A stretch of DNA of 64,000 nt from Cannabis sativa (taxonomy: Eukaryota; Streptophyta; Magnoliopsida; Rosales; Cannabaceae). The notes beneath the pieces were generated by a model. That model had not been told where the DNA came from. It searched no databases and saw only the letters and a list, made by a program, of their open reading frames with translations. The stretch covers positions 14,598,160-14,662,159 of the forward strand of contig NC_083601.1 in NCBI RefSeq assembly GCF_029168945.1. Reading direction: 5' to 3'. Positions 23,700 to 36,655 of the stretch are shown in pieces. The first letter of the stretch is position 1. Each line of letters opens with the position of its first letter. The position numbers and the translations under genes are program-made.

Positions 23700-26308
23700 A
23701 TGGACGCCCGATAAAACATAAGAAGTTAGGGCAATATGGTTGACACCAGAGGGGGTCAGGGAGGTTAAAATCTCCCACATCCCCGTGAACTTAAAAGAGG
23801 TCGATGTAGATTCAAAAGAGGTGTTTATGAAAATCCACCACATGCTCCTAAGATGAAGAGATTCAGAGGCTAAGGCAACATGGTCTTCCTTCTATGCATC
23901 CTCAGTAAGTGCCAACCACTTTGGTTTTAGTGGAGCAAGCAAAACAACTTGTTGCTGGTAACCGCGTGGAGCCTTTATATGAACGGTTCTGTAAGCAAGC
24001 ACCTCCAGCCTTTTTGGGAGGTCATGATGTCATGGTATCTTTTACAAGTAATAGACTCACTAAGAGTAAGGTCGATCCCACGAGGATTGTAGTTAAGTAT
24101 GTTAAAATTAAACTTTTTTTTCTATTTGGTTAAATAAAAATTAAGAATAGGTTAAAACTAGAAAATAATAAAAACAGTGAAAGGAGAAACAATTTAAGGA
24201 AATTAACAGTTAATAAAAACTAGGGCTTCGATTTCAATTGCATTTATTGAATATGGCTTAATATGATTATCTTCTTATTATTAATTTCTATGATATAACA
24301 GGTTTACTAAAGTAATTTATAGTCTTCTCAAATATATAAATCTCAATCACATGCAAACTTTCTACTCTCGTGATAAATTTATTAACATGCAACATGCATT
24401 AAACATAGAAATCCTATAAGCTATCTAAACTATATAGGTACTCTCGTTTTATATCAAAATTTAGTTCTATTTCACTATAGCATAATCGACACTCACTTCT
24501 CAGATCTCGTATCGAAATCATAAAACAGTTAATTGATGGCCAGACAATTAAAAATAATTAAGCACGAATAAAATAGAATACATAGAAATTATTGGGAAAA
24601 TAAATCATAAAGCAGTGTCAAACAACATCCATCTAGACCCTAATCAAGTGTTTAGCTACACATGTTCATGGAAAGCAAAATCACACATATTAACTTTAGA
24701 AAATAGAAGAAGATAGAGAATACAATAATGCTGAAAACACTCTGTAGAATGCCTCCAGTACTGACTTCGGTCTCTGAAATTCGTACTCTTGTTTCTTTTT
24801 GAATTGCTTCACTGAAATTAACTCCAGTTCACCTTTTATATAGGCTTTCAGAGACTAAAAAGATATAAAAATGCACATGTTAAATGCCTATTCGAATTGG
24901 AAAACCACCAAAACCCACGTGAGAGAATAAAACAATTCTTGTGGAGTTTAGGGGGGCGGTCCGCGGCCCCACAAGGGCTGGGCCGGGGCTCGTGTTGGAG
25001 TTTCCCTACATGGCTTCGTTTCGATGGTGATTTTTCTATTGCGTTAACTGATAGTATTTTGGCCATAACTCTCTTGATATTGCTCGGAATTAGATGATTC
25101 AAGATGTTCTGGAAAGATAAAAGAGAGATATAGAACTTTACGTTTTAAATTTTTCCAAAATCTAATCAAAAGATAGTCGAATTCAGGCTTGAAATTTTCA
25201 GCTTTATTTTCTTGCACAATTTTCTCTATTTTATATATAATCTTTTTGTGAGATTTTTTTATCTTTTTTTCATCTTATTCCTTTGATATTTTCTAATCTT
25301 CTTCTATTTTAAATATGCAAAAATAAAAGATAAAAAACGTAGAATTACTCCAAACAAGAGTAGAACTAAATTAAAAATATATTAAACTTAATCTAAAATT
25401 AATACTAAAAATAACCTAACAAAGGCAAAGAAGTGGCTGACAGTTATTGAAAGGATCTTAAATTTTATGGGCTTCACCGGTAATGATCGGGGTGACCTGT
25501 GCTACGTTTCAATTCTAGGAAGACGCTCTGGTGTAAATAGAAATGGTATCCCTTACTCAGGACGTTACTAGAATGATTTGGGAAGAATTTCAGGATTTGT
25601 TCAATGTCAAGTACTATAATGAGGCAGTTTGTAGTACAAAAAGAAAAGAGTTCACTGAGTTGGTTCAACAAAAGACTATGTTAGTGATAGAGTATACCAC
25701 AAAATTTGACCGACTCACTGAGTTGGCTTCGGGTATAGTACCCACGAATTTCAGTAAAAAGAGAAATATTATGCGGGTTTGAATGCTAAGATCAAACAGG
25801 ATTTGGCTATCACTACTAATGATACTACTACAAACACTAAAATGGTTGGAAAGGCTCTTCGAGCCAAGAGTGTGGTTGAGTTTCTATTGGAGTCGCGAGG
25901 GACTCATAGTGTTGGTGGGACTGCCACTCTTCCTACTTCAGGATTTGGTAGGGATGGTGGTGATTCTAATATTTATCAGAAGAGGAAGACTTTTCTGATG
26001 CCATGTGGCTCAAATCAGAGTAAGAGGTTCCATGGGAACCAAGGCAGAGGTGGTCGTCAAATTCATAGCTACCCTGAATGTCGTCAATGGAAGAAGCACC
26101 ACCTTGGTAAGTGCAACAAAAAAATATGTTTTTAATGTGGTCTGGTTGGGAATTTCAAGAAAGATTTTCCCAATTGAAGAAGGAAGAGTAAAAATAAGAG
26201 GTGAAACTTACTCCAGCTCGGGTGTTTGCCATTACTCAAGCAGATGTTGCCCTTCTATGGTTACAAGTCAGCTTCTTGTCAACAACTCCTATTATTCTGT
26301 ACTGTTTA
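23700..26308 (+). pseudogene. Second, more decayed Gypsy gag-protease fragment, split by an insertion
   Basis: The start at 23700 reads MDAR then a stop, then IRS-like sequence, matching the first element's gag start. At 23958-24030 it reads NRVEPLYERFCKQAPPAFLG, again matching the same gag. The reading resumes at 25422 with a WLTVIERILNFMGFTGND-like segment and continues through a zinc-knuckle region (about 26110-26180) to VTSQLLVNNSYYSVLF at about 26255-26305, just short of the protease DSGA. There are many stops, frameshifts and small deletions. No LTR or PBS of its own remains. It is a related but older Gypsy copy. Confidence 0.8.
24035..25421. mobile_element. Unclassified insertion of about 1.39 kb inside the Gypsy gag
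   Basis: Gag homology stops at ATG 24032-24034 and resumes in register at AAGGCAAAG (25422), so the intervening 1.39 kb is an insertion. It includes GTCGATCCCACGAGGATTG near its left end and a GC-rich patch at 24950-25020. There is no long coding frame and I found no clear terminal repeat or target duplication. The family is not recognised. Confidence 0.6.
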
Positions 26309-26580
26309 CTCTATCACCTCCTACACCTGCACGTTGATCTCCTTTAAGTGGAGTCTAATTGTCTCCAATAGACATGGCGTTTACTTTTGCTGGCTCTGAT
26401 ACTAAGTGGAAAAGTTGAAAATGTAAATTGTAGAATAATCTTAGCTAGCTCAAGGCGAGATTGAGGGAGACAACTTCATTTATAGAAATGGCGTAATGCC
26501 CAAATGATTACAGCAAAGAATAATAAAGGTGGGACCGTACATTCTAGAGGTAATTTTACAATTGTGTATGCATTATATTA
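26309..26580 (-). mobile_element. Fragment of another LTR element, minus strand
   Basis: On the minus strand 26413 to 26385 reads CA, then CTTAGTATCAGAGCCAGC, an LTR end followed by a near-perfect initiator-tRNA PBS (TAGTATCAGAGCC). The sequence to the right (26414 to about 26570) would then be the LTR end and 26309-26395 the beginning of the internal region. It abuts the decayed Gypsy gag. Both ends are truncated, so the family is unknown. Confidence 0.4.
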
Positions 26581-26583
26581 ATT

Positions 26584-27620
26584 AATTACAAAATATGTGC
26601 AAAAAAAACATATTATCATTTTCTCATACATTTTTATATATAATTAAAAGCTTTTTTCAATTTTTTTTATAATATATATGGTAATAATTATTGATTATTA
26701 TATATATGGTAATATTGGTTATGTTTATTTTTATGTTTACAATTATAATAAACATACTAATAATATAAAATATCTTATATATGTGTTTATTTTATTTTCT
26801 ATTAATTAAACATACTGATTTAATAAACAAAATAATAATATTCACATAGATTTATTATATCACTCTATGTGTGTTATGTTTATTTTTTCAGTAATTTTTT
26901 AGAAAATAAATAGTATATATATAAAAAATTGTTTATCTTCATCTTTTCTTTGTTTATTGTGTCGTGTTTATTTTTTCTAATTAAATAATTTTTTGAGTTT
27001 ATAAAGTTATGTTTGTTTATTTATTTTTTGATGTAAGAATTATACTTCAATAGAAAATTCGTTCACTAACTCATTAGAAAATAATCAATATATAGAACAA
27101 TAGAAAGAAAATATACTTATTTTAGTATAGTATAAATTAGTTATGTCTATTTTTATGTTTACAATTATAATAAACATACTAATAATATAAAATACTTTGT
27201 ATATATATGTTTATTTTGTTTTCTATTTATTAAACATACTAATTTAATAAACAAAATAATAATATTCACATATGTTTATTATATCACTCTATGTGTCATG
27301 TTTATTTTTAGTAATTTTAAGTATTAATTTATATTTATATACATTAATGTTTATAATTTTGATGTTCTATTTTATTAAAAAAAATTGTCAAATAATAATA
27401 ATTTATACTAAAATAGATAATAAATATTTATATTTTAATAAAAAATATTTAACTTGTTTATTTTTATAAAACTACTTAATTAATTTTATGAAATTGTTTA
27501 TTTTGAGTTTTAAAAAACACATTTATTATTTAATGATTAAAATGTATAGTTTCATGTAATAAGTTTTCAAAATGTATAAGTTTTTAAAATAATTTTTTTT
27601 TTTTGCACATTTTTTGTAAT
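26584..27620. mobile_element. MITE-like AT-rich element with about 25-bp terminal inverted repeats
   Basis: The left end AATTACAAAATATGTGCAAA (from 26584) is inverted at the right end (27592-27620), which on the minus strand reads AATTACAAAAAATGTGCAAA. Between them is about 1 kb of very AT-rich DNA with no gene. A roughly 185-bp internal block occurs twice as a direct repeat (about 26712-26895 and 27125-27310). A target duplication could not be set with confidence, so the superfamily is undetermined. Confidence 0.6.
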
Positions 27621-30031
27621 TATGTTGTTTTTGTTAAAAAGCCCATACAAAAAGGTATAATAAAATTAGTTGGGACAAAATAGCAAAACAGAAAAATGAA
27701 TCTTTCATGACTAAGCACCATTAGTAATAAGACCCTTGTATTAGCTATGTTAATTCTGTCTTAACAAACCCTATCATGGATTATGCGGTTATATGTCCAA
27801 AGTATTTAAATATGAATTGCACTCGAATTTGTTTTGATATTTATACAAAAATATTTTTCATATGTTTTGGCGACCGCGCCGAAATGCCCTAGCTACCTAA
27901 GTATATAACTTTAGACAGAAACATATTATTGAAACATTACCTAATATATATTTACAGAAAAGAAAAACGGCATATAAAATTACATCATGTTGAAATTTTA
28001 ACTGTCATTTATACTCTCTATATATATATATATATTATACATTTATAATTTATATATTATATGGTAAAAACGAAAAGCGGCTGAAATATGCGAGAGTAGT
28101 TGATGAGAGCCTAATTATTAATTAATTAAGATTAGGGTTGGGTATTGTTTTGCGTGCGTGGAAGAATCCCAAAAAGGGTTCGTACGTAGTGTTGCCATGT
28201 TGTGATATTCTCCTCGCATTACCACAATAATTCCTTCTGCAACTTCTTTATGGGACCAAATCTGCACATCATGCAAATTAATCTATAATAACCCCACAAA
28301 AAAGTCTTCCATATATTTACTTCTATTACTACTACTACTACTTGTATATCTATATGTGTGTGTATACTTCTTCTCTCTTATATATTACCTTAGCTAACTT
28401 TTAAAAGCAACCAAAATCTTCTTATAAAAAGTGAAGAAAGAATTGAATATCACCTTTTTAGGTTGAACAGGTACATGTCATTCCTTTTTATTTTTCTATT
28501 CCATGTGGAAAGAGACACTTCCTCCTTCCCACTCTCATTTATTATTATACCCTTTCACACTATCCCTTATTGGATCTTCCTTTTAATTATTTGTTTTATA
28601 GGTTTTATATATATTGGTCACATATAAAATATATTTAATTATATATTATGCACCTCATACTGTATGCATACATATGCATGTCAAGCTATAAATATATTTA
28701 AATTAAGCATCTCTTTATATATGAACCATAAATATTTATATATTATTATGCATGCATTAATGCACCAGACCACATATGCATGTCTAGGTATAAGATTCGT
28801 CTACCGCATACTTCATAAAAATGACCCAATTAAGTAAAGTCCATCTTTTTTTTGTTGTAATTATCCTTAGTTTTTGTGTATATATATAATATATTATATC
28901 ATCGGGAAACGCAATATTCTATCCTACGTAAAATCACCTTTCTTGTAATAAAGCGTGTGTACGTATAATTATATAATGTATTTGTTTTCATATTAATATT
29001 CTTTGTTTTAATATGTTTGAATTAAAATATATATGGATATATATCTTTGCTCCAGATACTAATATATAATGTCCGTTTATTGTCCGTACTAGTAGTTGAA
29101 ATTTCAAAAAGCAATTGTAATTACGTGCAACTCATAGAATTCAATCATATATTTAATTGTATAATTTTATTCGGAATGTAGAGAGGTATGTTCCAGAATT
29201 ATTACATATACAATATGTATATATGTACATATAGTATATAGAGCGAGCAATTAATAAATGCTGGTCATTTCAAGTACATTAGGTAAAGTTTATTCTTGTC
29301 CTATCATATCATTAATTTCTGTGTTGTCTCTCTTTATATTTATACGAAATAACGATGAAGCTGCCTAGTTTTACATGTTGGTATATAACTTTATATCATG
29401 CACGTCCCCATGACATGAACCAAAAAGATAATACGCACGTTACTCTAGAGAGAGATTAGAATTTAAGAGCATATAAATATCTTTATAGTATACTCTATAA
29501 AATTCAGAAGAAAAAGATCGAATCTTGAATAGAATAAAGCAGTAAAAAAAGAAAGGCTCTCTTAAGTAACAAATCTCAAATTAAAGAGAAATGACCATAG
29601 CTAACATTGAAAAGAAAAAAAAAATGTGTTGGCAGATCACAAGTGCATTTATATGAAGATTCGATAGATATTATCGCAGTCTCTCCAATAATTAAAAATC
29701 TATTAACTTAAGCTGTGAGTATCGTACGTACCCCACTTTCCACTTCCTTTTTTGAATTATTAATAATGGTTGACTATATATATAGCCAGATTTATTTATA
29801 CTAACAATTGAAATTAATTACTTAACTGTACTATAAATAATAATGATTTGAAAGTATGAAAGCCAAGCCACTTCTAAAAAGTCATCAACTATGATTTGAG
29901 GTTTAACCTTAAAAAAAGACTCACTAACTTCTATAGAGAGCTCGTTCGATCGTTACACTCTTTAGATAAGTTGTATATATTATATGAATATGAATGTGTG
30001 TATATGTGTGTATGCATGGATGATTAAGATA
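27621..30031. other. AT-rich intergenic DNA without recognisable gene
   Basis: About 2.4 kb with no ORF of note and no splice-site chain or structural repeat apart from short TA runs (for example 28018-28033). Nothing could be assigned. Confidence 0.5.
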
Positions 30032-30039
30032 TAATGTAA

Positions 30040-30923
30040 GGGAAATTTGATTTTTTATGCTTAGAAAATCAAAAAATTTGATTTCTAAACCAATAATTAA
30101 AACCCTAAAAAAACTATACTTTTTTTTTCAAAACCCCAAAAATACCCCTCTCATTATTCTCAACCATCTCTCTCTCTTCCTCCTTTCTCTCTCAAAGCAA
30201 TCCCACCCGAAACCCAACTAAGAAAGCACCAAATCCAACCGATCCACTTCCGGCGTTCCACCCAAAACGCCGATCGACCACCACCCACGGTGAACCACCG
30301 CACCCACGGTAGACCGCACCCACCCACCGACGGTAGACCGCACCCACCCACCCTAGATCGCACCCACCCACTCTTGACCGCCCCCACCCACTTCCTGCGA
30401 TTTTCTCTGAAACTTTTTTTTTTTTTTTCCTGCGATTTGAGAGAGGGAAGAAGACAAAGGTCCGATGGTCGGACCTTGGGGGTCCGATGGTCGGACCCAT
30501 CGGACCCCCAAGGTCCGACCATCGGACCTTTGAATTTTTTTTTTTTTTTTTTTTTTCTGCGATTTTGGAGAGAGAGGAAGAAAGGGTCCGATGGTCGGAC
30601 CCATCGGACCAGAAGGTCCGACCGGCTTTAATTTTTTTTTTTTTCCTGCGATTTGAGAGAGAGGGGAAGAGAGAGGTCCGATGGTCGGACCTTGGGGTCC
30701 GATGGGTCCGATTGGTCGGACCCCATCGGACCCCATGGTCCGACCATCGGACCTGGGGTGTGGGATTATTGGGACCGGCTAGATAGAGAGAGAAAGAGAG
30801 ATAGTTTTAGTTTGGGGGTATTTTTGGGGTTTTGAAAAAAAAGGTATAGTTTTTTTAGGGTTTTAATTATTGGTTTAGAAATCAAATTTTTTGATTTTCT
30901 AAGCATAGAAAATCAAATTTCCC
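30040..30923. mobile_element. Non-autonomous DNA transposon with long terminal inverted repeats and a hairpin array
   Basis: The element is 884 bp, flanked by an 8-bp duplication TAATGTAA (30032-30039 and 30924-30931). It begins GGGAAATTTGATTTT and ends in the inverse. The terminal inverted repeats extend about 105-115 bp (30040-30150 against 30810-30923). The interior is GC- and CpG-rich: a unit of T-run, TCCTGCGATTTGAGAGAG and one or more copies of GGTCCGATGGTCGGACC repeats several times. An 8-bp duplication fits hAT, but inverted repeats this long fit Mutator-like elements better. The ORFs seen through it are artefacts of the repeats. Confidence 0.85.
30459..30753. repeat. Array of GGTCCGATGGTCGGACC hairpin units
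   Basis: The 17-base unit has 7-bp arms (GGTCCGA/TCGGACC) and a 3-base loop. Copies begin at 30459, 30481, 30585 and 30675, with inverted copies at 30512 and near 30737, plus partial copies. Adjacent direct and inverted copies also pair with each other, giving larger palindromes. Confidence 0.9.
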
Positions 30924-30931
30924 TAATGTAA

Positions 30932-32483
30932 AGTCATGCAGAAATAGGGTCCATTTAGCATGGGACCTCTTTTGGGTGAACGACTAATAATTTTGAAAAC
31001 AGTTGCCGGGTTCCATCGAAACTATATAGGTCTTTTTTTTTTTGGTAACAATCTAAAGCTAATTTGCTTTTCATATATTTATATCACAATTTACAATGAA
31101 TATCTGATCATTTGAGCCGGAAAGTTTGTCCCATTTGTTTGAAATATTATAAAAAGAATATATACATATATTTATAACTTGTTGATTTTTTCGAAGCAAG
31201 GAATTTAGTCAAACAGCAGTTTTATAATAATATGTAATTTTAGGACACACGTACTATAAGTACAAATAGCGATACATGTTTCATAATATAGAACTTATAA
31301 ATTACAAGAAAATTTGTACATATATAAAACCGAAGTCTAGTAGTTTATATATTTGTATACGTTTCGGTAATAGGAACGAAACTTTATTTTACTATGTATA
31401 TAAATACACATATATTTGTCTTTTTCATGTGTAACAATTTATCATATAGTATTTAATATATTAATTATTGGAACGAACTAGCAAACAAAATCTCATTGAT
31501 TTTTAATCATTTCCAAAGGATCATGAAAAGAAAGAAAAGACAAAAAAAAAGTATAGATTCCATGGTTTGAATTATAAAGAGAATTTGATAAGTTACAGCA
31601 ATTCAAGATAAAAGATATAAAATGAAAGAAAAACAGCTTCCACATATATATGCTGTAGGAGTACCAACAATTTATACCATAAATAAAAGAAAAATCGTTA
31701 ATTAGATATATATTTGAGTGATATTTATGATATACAATCTACAGAAAATTAATTTCAGTCAATCATGTATAAACACACATGCATGATTTAATATGGGGAA
31801 ATGATGAATTTATATTATAATTTATGATCTCATGATATTCTTTGAATTAATTTGTTTGACAATTACATGAAAGTAAGAATGAAAGAACAATTTTTGTTTT
31901 CTATATCTTTTTTTTTCCTTACCACAAACTTATATAAATAGACTATATAAATGAGAGAAATAATCATATATGTATATAATATATATCTGATTTTTGAACC
32001 TAAATAAATGATTTTTTTACTACACAATAAGTTGACAACCAGAGCAGCACGTTTTAACAAAAGTGTACATGTGTTGCAAATTTGCTCAAACTCTTTGGTA
32101 TTTACTCTGTAAAAAGAACAACAAAGAAGAGAGATACATTATACAGACATATAAATTATATATATATATATTCTTAAAATAAATAAAATAATAATATATA
32201 ATATATGTAATAAAAAGAAAAAGATATGATACTGTAATGATATAATGGTGATGATTTTCATGCAAGGATCGACATAAGGAGGGTGTGTTGCTTTCCTTCG
32301 CTTTGTTTTGGGTCTTTGGTTCTCTCCTTCTTCAAATATTATTTTGTCAGAAGTGAGAGCAGCCTTTCTCTCCTTTTCTTTTCTTTTTCTTCCTTTTTTT
32401 TTTCTCATTCTTTCCCTTTTGTTCTTTTCTCTCTTTCCTTTCCAACATGGACTGTTTGTACAGTTAGTTCAGTTGAGAGAGGC

Positions 32484-32520
<37 letters not shown>

Positions 32521-32731
32521 CGTCCAAACCAAGGCCCCATCACTATTAGGGTAAAAGGAAAGAAAAAGAGCAAATTGTGGCCTCCTCTCACGTTGAAAGA
32601 GAGAGAGAAGGCTTCAAAGTACTAATGATGATGATGATGATGATGGTGTCTATCAGAGGTTTTCCTTCCTTTCTTTTTTTCTTTTTTTTTTTCTTTTTTA
32701 TTTAATAATCTTTTATTGTGTTTTTTCACTC
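30932..32731. other. AT-rich DNA downstream of the NAC gene
   Basis: No gene is seen. The part next to 32732 should contain the NAC 3' UTR (minus strand). A pyrimidine-rich tract lies at 32350-32450, and ATG/ATGATG repeats lie at 32622-32646. Confidence 0.5.
32487..32517. repeat. (TA)n microsatellite
   Basis: About 15 uninterrupted TA units, downstream of the NAC stop codon. Likely length-polymorphic. Confidence 0.85.
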
Positions 32732-35700
32732 CTACCCATGATGATCCGGATTGTCAGGGTCAGGCCAGAAGGAAGAGTACTTCATCCAGTCTGCCTCTTG
32801 AGGTACGTTTGCCATAGATGATTCCTGCTGAAAACAAATTAAATTAAATCAAAAACATGTACATAATATCTAAAAATAATAATTGAAGTATATATCTATG
32901 AAGAAATAATATAGAGAGGTAATTTTATATATATTTTTTTACAGTAAATTAGTTCACACAATCAAAGAGATAATAACTAAGAAGTTGTTGTTATCTAATT
33001 ATTCCTATAATTTCTAATTCTTCTGATCATTTTTTTTTATATTTTTATTTTATGTTATATGTAATTTTATTTCTTTTCATAATTCTCTAATATTTTCTTA
33101 TAAGGAAGATTCTTTTTCCAAGTTATTAAGGAATATTAACAAGGCTAACTAATGCTCTAGAAAGAGAAAGATAAATAAAGAGAGGTCAATATGTATTGTA
33201 AATAAATATATTGTGGGCTTGTTGTTTCACATTGTGTACTAGAAAAGAAAAAGAATAAAACTAATAGCATTTTAACCAATTAATATTCTTTTCTTAAAGA
33301 GTAGAACTTACAGAGTGAGAAAACAAAAAAAGCTTTCCTACTCACACTTCATATCCTATAATAAGTCGTCAATTAATTGTGGGCTGCTCTATAGCGACGC
33401 TTATATATATATATGTTCTTGTACAATAATACGTACGATCATTACTTATCCACGAAGTATAAATAATTTATCTGACCTATAGTCGATCTAACTAGTTAAT
33501 TAATTACCGTATCTCCAAAGAAAAGAAAAAAAGAATGACACTAAAGTGTAGTATTTGCAAAAGCTTGGTTATAATGGTTATATATTAGTGAGCTCAAATA
33601 TTATTCCCTTAAAATTCTTCGACAATGTTGTCTTTCCAGTTAGTGACAAAAAATATTCGAGTCTAAAATATTCTATAACAATATCCATATATTCGATATC
33701 ACTTGAAAATCCACCAAACTAAACTCCCATATATGTATTTAAAATAATGTAAAGGAAAAAATTCAAAGAGAGGAAAAGAGAAAAAGGAGAAAAAAGATGG
33801 TTCTCTACTTGGGTTGGGGCTTCAATCTTTAATTCAAACTAATAGTAATAAAGAAATAATCATTTCTCTTTCTTTCATCCTTTTTAATTCTTTGCTTGAC
33901 CTTTTTCTTTTAGCTCCCTAGCTATTATTTGTATTATAGCGGGCGATTTGTATATATATGATCACAAGAAAAAACAAGTAGTATACACATAGATTTCAGG
34001 GTCAAAAAAAATCGAACCTAGCTAGCTAGTTATATATAATATGATGTAATATAAATAAAAGTATATATACTCACTTCTTTGATATTATTATTATTACTTG
34101 AAGTGCAGCCCATTATGAGTTCTTCCAAACCAGATGCTGACCTTCCTCCCATTTTATGATGCTGTTGTTGTTGTTGCTGCTGCTGTAATATTATATTATT
34201 GGGTTATTGCATTATTATTATTATGTAAATAAGAAAAATACAAATAAATATATATATGTATAATTAAAGGGTAACTAAAATTATTATGAAGAAAGAAAAT
34301 TATTAATTAAAAACTAAAAAGAACTATACACACACCACATGCATGATTTGTTTGTTCTACGTACGTACGTAGTGATTATTAATTAATGTGATAACTGATA
34401 ATAAATTAATAAGAGTATTTAAATATAATTTAGTTTATATAAATGTAGTACCTGGAAAGAAGTATTACTAGTAGTAGTGGTGGTGGTGGTGTCATGATTT
34501 TGGAGCATTATTCTATAGGCGTCCTGATCAAGAATGATGGAGGTGTGGTGTAGAGGAGGAGGAGAGATTATATTGGAAATAGGGTGTGAAGGCCTGCTTA
34601 TGTGAAACGACGTCGTTGCCATTTGATGATGTATTTGCTGCTGTTGTTGTTGATGGTGATGATGATGATGATGTTCTTGAGCCATGTTATTAAGGTGTAC
34701 TGGTGGCCTGATATGTTGATGGTGTTCACGCACGTGATCTTCGCACGCGCTTCCTCCTCCTCCTCCTCCTGTTACTTCCCTTACTGTTGAACTATGATCT
34801 CCTATTCCCACCTGCATTAATTAATAAATAATAATACTTATTCACATTATTAATTCAAATATATATTCCCATGAAAAAGCTAGCCCTTCATTTTCAAGTA
34901 ACGTTCCCAAACCTATATATATTATTTGAGAGTTAGATGACAGTAATGTGTCAATTAAGGTCAATGGAAATTGTCACGCTGTATATGCAAGCATAACCAA
35001 ATATTGGATATTTATATGTTATAGGGAGAAAGAAAGAGAATAAATTAATTACAACTTAATTATTGAGAGCTTATATATCTATATCGATGATCATGACTAA
35101 TAATTTAAAATAATAAATACAGTATAATTTAATTACCTCATCAAAACTTTTTCTAAACGGAACAAAGCTGAAGTGATCAGATTTCAACTGATGAATGGGA
35201 ATATCCATAGTGGAACCACTATAAGCAGTACTAGACAACTGAGCAACAGCAGCTGCGGCTGCAACCATTTGATTATGATGATGATGTTGATCTCTCTGAG
35301 GATTATTAATAATATTACCACTACTACTTATCTCCTTAGAAGAGCAGCTACCACTCCCAGTACTGTCTCTCCTACCCCCGCCACCGCCGCCTATGCCGCC
35401 ACCTCCGTCGCTACTAATTCCTTCCGCGACAACCACGGAGGCGGCGGCCGAGGCTGCACGGTCAGACCAATTACATTGCCTAGGCTGAGTTTGGTAAAAA
35501 ATCTTAGAGACAACAAGCTCTCCTTCTTTTTCTTCCTCGTGTTGACCCAAATGGTATTGGTGCATGACCCAGTTGGTCTTTTCGGGTTTGCGGTTTTTAC
35601 CGAAGTTGGTGTACAAAACAAGGATTTTCTTGCACCCTTTTTGCTTTCCGTTGACCATGACCGGTCTGGTCTTCCCGGTCTTGTGCCACCTCGTTTCTCC

Positions 35701-36597
35701 TCCTTGTTGTAAGTGGTCACATTCTGTTTGGATTTTTCTTCGTTTTCTTGTACCTGTTGTGTACGCTTTCGAGGGTCTGTGAAAGAAATGTCTGCTTAAA
35801 CCATCTCTAGTCACTCCTGCCAAAGAAAAAATAAATACATAAATAATCAAAATGTTTGGTTTGACTTGTATTCATATTTGTGTATCTCTAGCGTGCATGG
35901 TACATATGATTGTTATTAATTATTGTCATTATTATGAATGATAATAGTTATACATATACTTTGAAAGTTAATAAAAGTGGAGTTTGTGTATGTATATACA
36001 TATACATATATTAATATTTATTTAGATCGATATATATAATTAAAATGAATTAAGGACCTGGAAGTTTTTCAGGATGGGTATAACAAATCCCATCTTCTCC
36101 TTCAATTGTGGGAATGAACTCATCTATCAAAGGGTGAGATTTCATGTCTTTATCTTCTACTTTTGCTTCGAGGTGTTCGATCAGTTCTTGGTCTGTTGGG
36201 TCGAATTTCACTCCTGCTGGTAGACCTAACCAATCCTACACAATATTTATTTGATACCATATTAATTAATTAGTACTTTTTTATATATATATTCAATAAT
36301 TTAAAATATTCTCACCTTTAAAAAAAATAACAAAAAAGAGATGGGAGAGGGAGAGAGAGAGATAATAACTTTTTTTTTTTTTTGTGAAATTTGAATTTGG
36401 CTTAGAAGAAAATCAAAATATTTATAAGAAATTAATTTTTAATAATATTTGAAGTAATAATTTACCGGTTTTCCTTCGAGCTTGTGACCACAACCGGGGC
36501 AGTGTTTGGATCCACACATCTGATGCTCTTCAAGCTTTGCATCTATGAGATCAGAGCTGGTGATTGAGCTGCCCAGCTGATTACTACTCTTATTCAT
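32732..36597 (-). CDS. NAC075: NAC domain transcription factor, NAC075/SND2 group
   Basis: Six coding exons on the minus strand: 36597-36466, 36235-36058, 35816-35137, 34811-34452, 34182-34075, 32827-32732. All junctions are GT..AG and phases agree, giving 517 aa. The start MNKSS is followed by a Cys-rich segment, [17 protein letters not shown]. The NAC domain spans about aa 45-210: [75 protein letters not shown] and [12 protein letters not shown]. The C-terminal half is low-complexity (Gly, Ala, His7-Gln6, Thr runs) and ends in a conserved-looking [15 protein letters not shown]. Proteins of this group are nuclear regulators of vessel and secondary-wall formation and, for NAC075, flowering. 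The Cys-rich N-terminus, length and C-terminal motif favour NAC075 over SND2/SND3, but the exact orthology is an inference. The alternative acceptor CAG/CAG at exon 6 would remove one Gln. Confidence 0.9.
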
Positions 36598-36655
36598 AGC
36601 TTTTAATATGTTTCCACCTTCTGATTATGATGAAGAACAAGATCAACAACAATAT

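Noticed and set aside
30160..30835. Several overlapping ORFs of 60-127 codons on both strands
   Set aside because: They are translations of the repetitive hairpin array and T-runs inside the TIR element, with Gly/Pro/Asp repeats in every frame, and no start context or homology is recognisable.
34602..35782. Plus-strand ORFs of 62-179 codons opposite the NAC exons
   Set aside because: They are antisense to the NAC coding exons 3 and 4, where low-complexity codons leave the other strand open.
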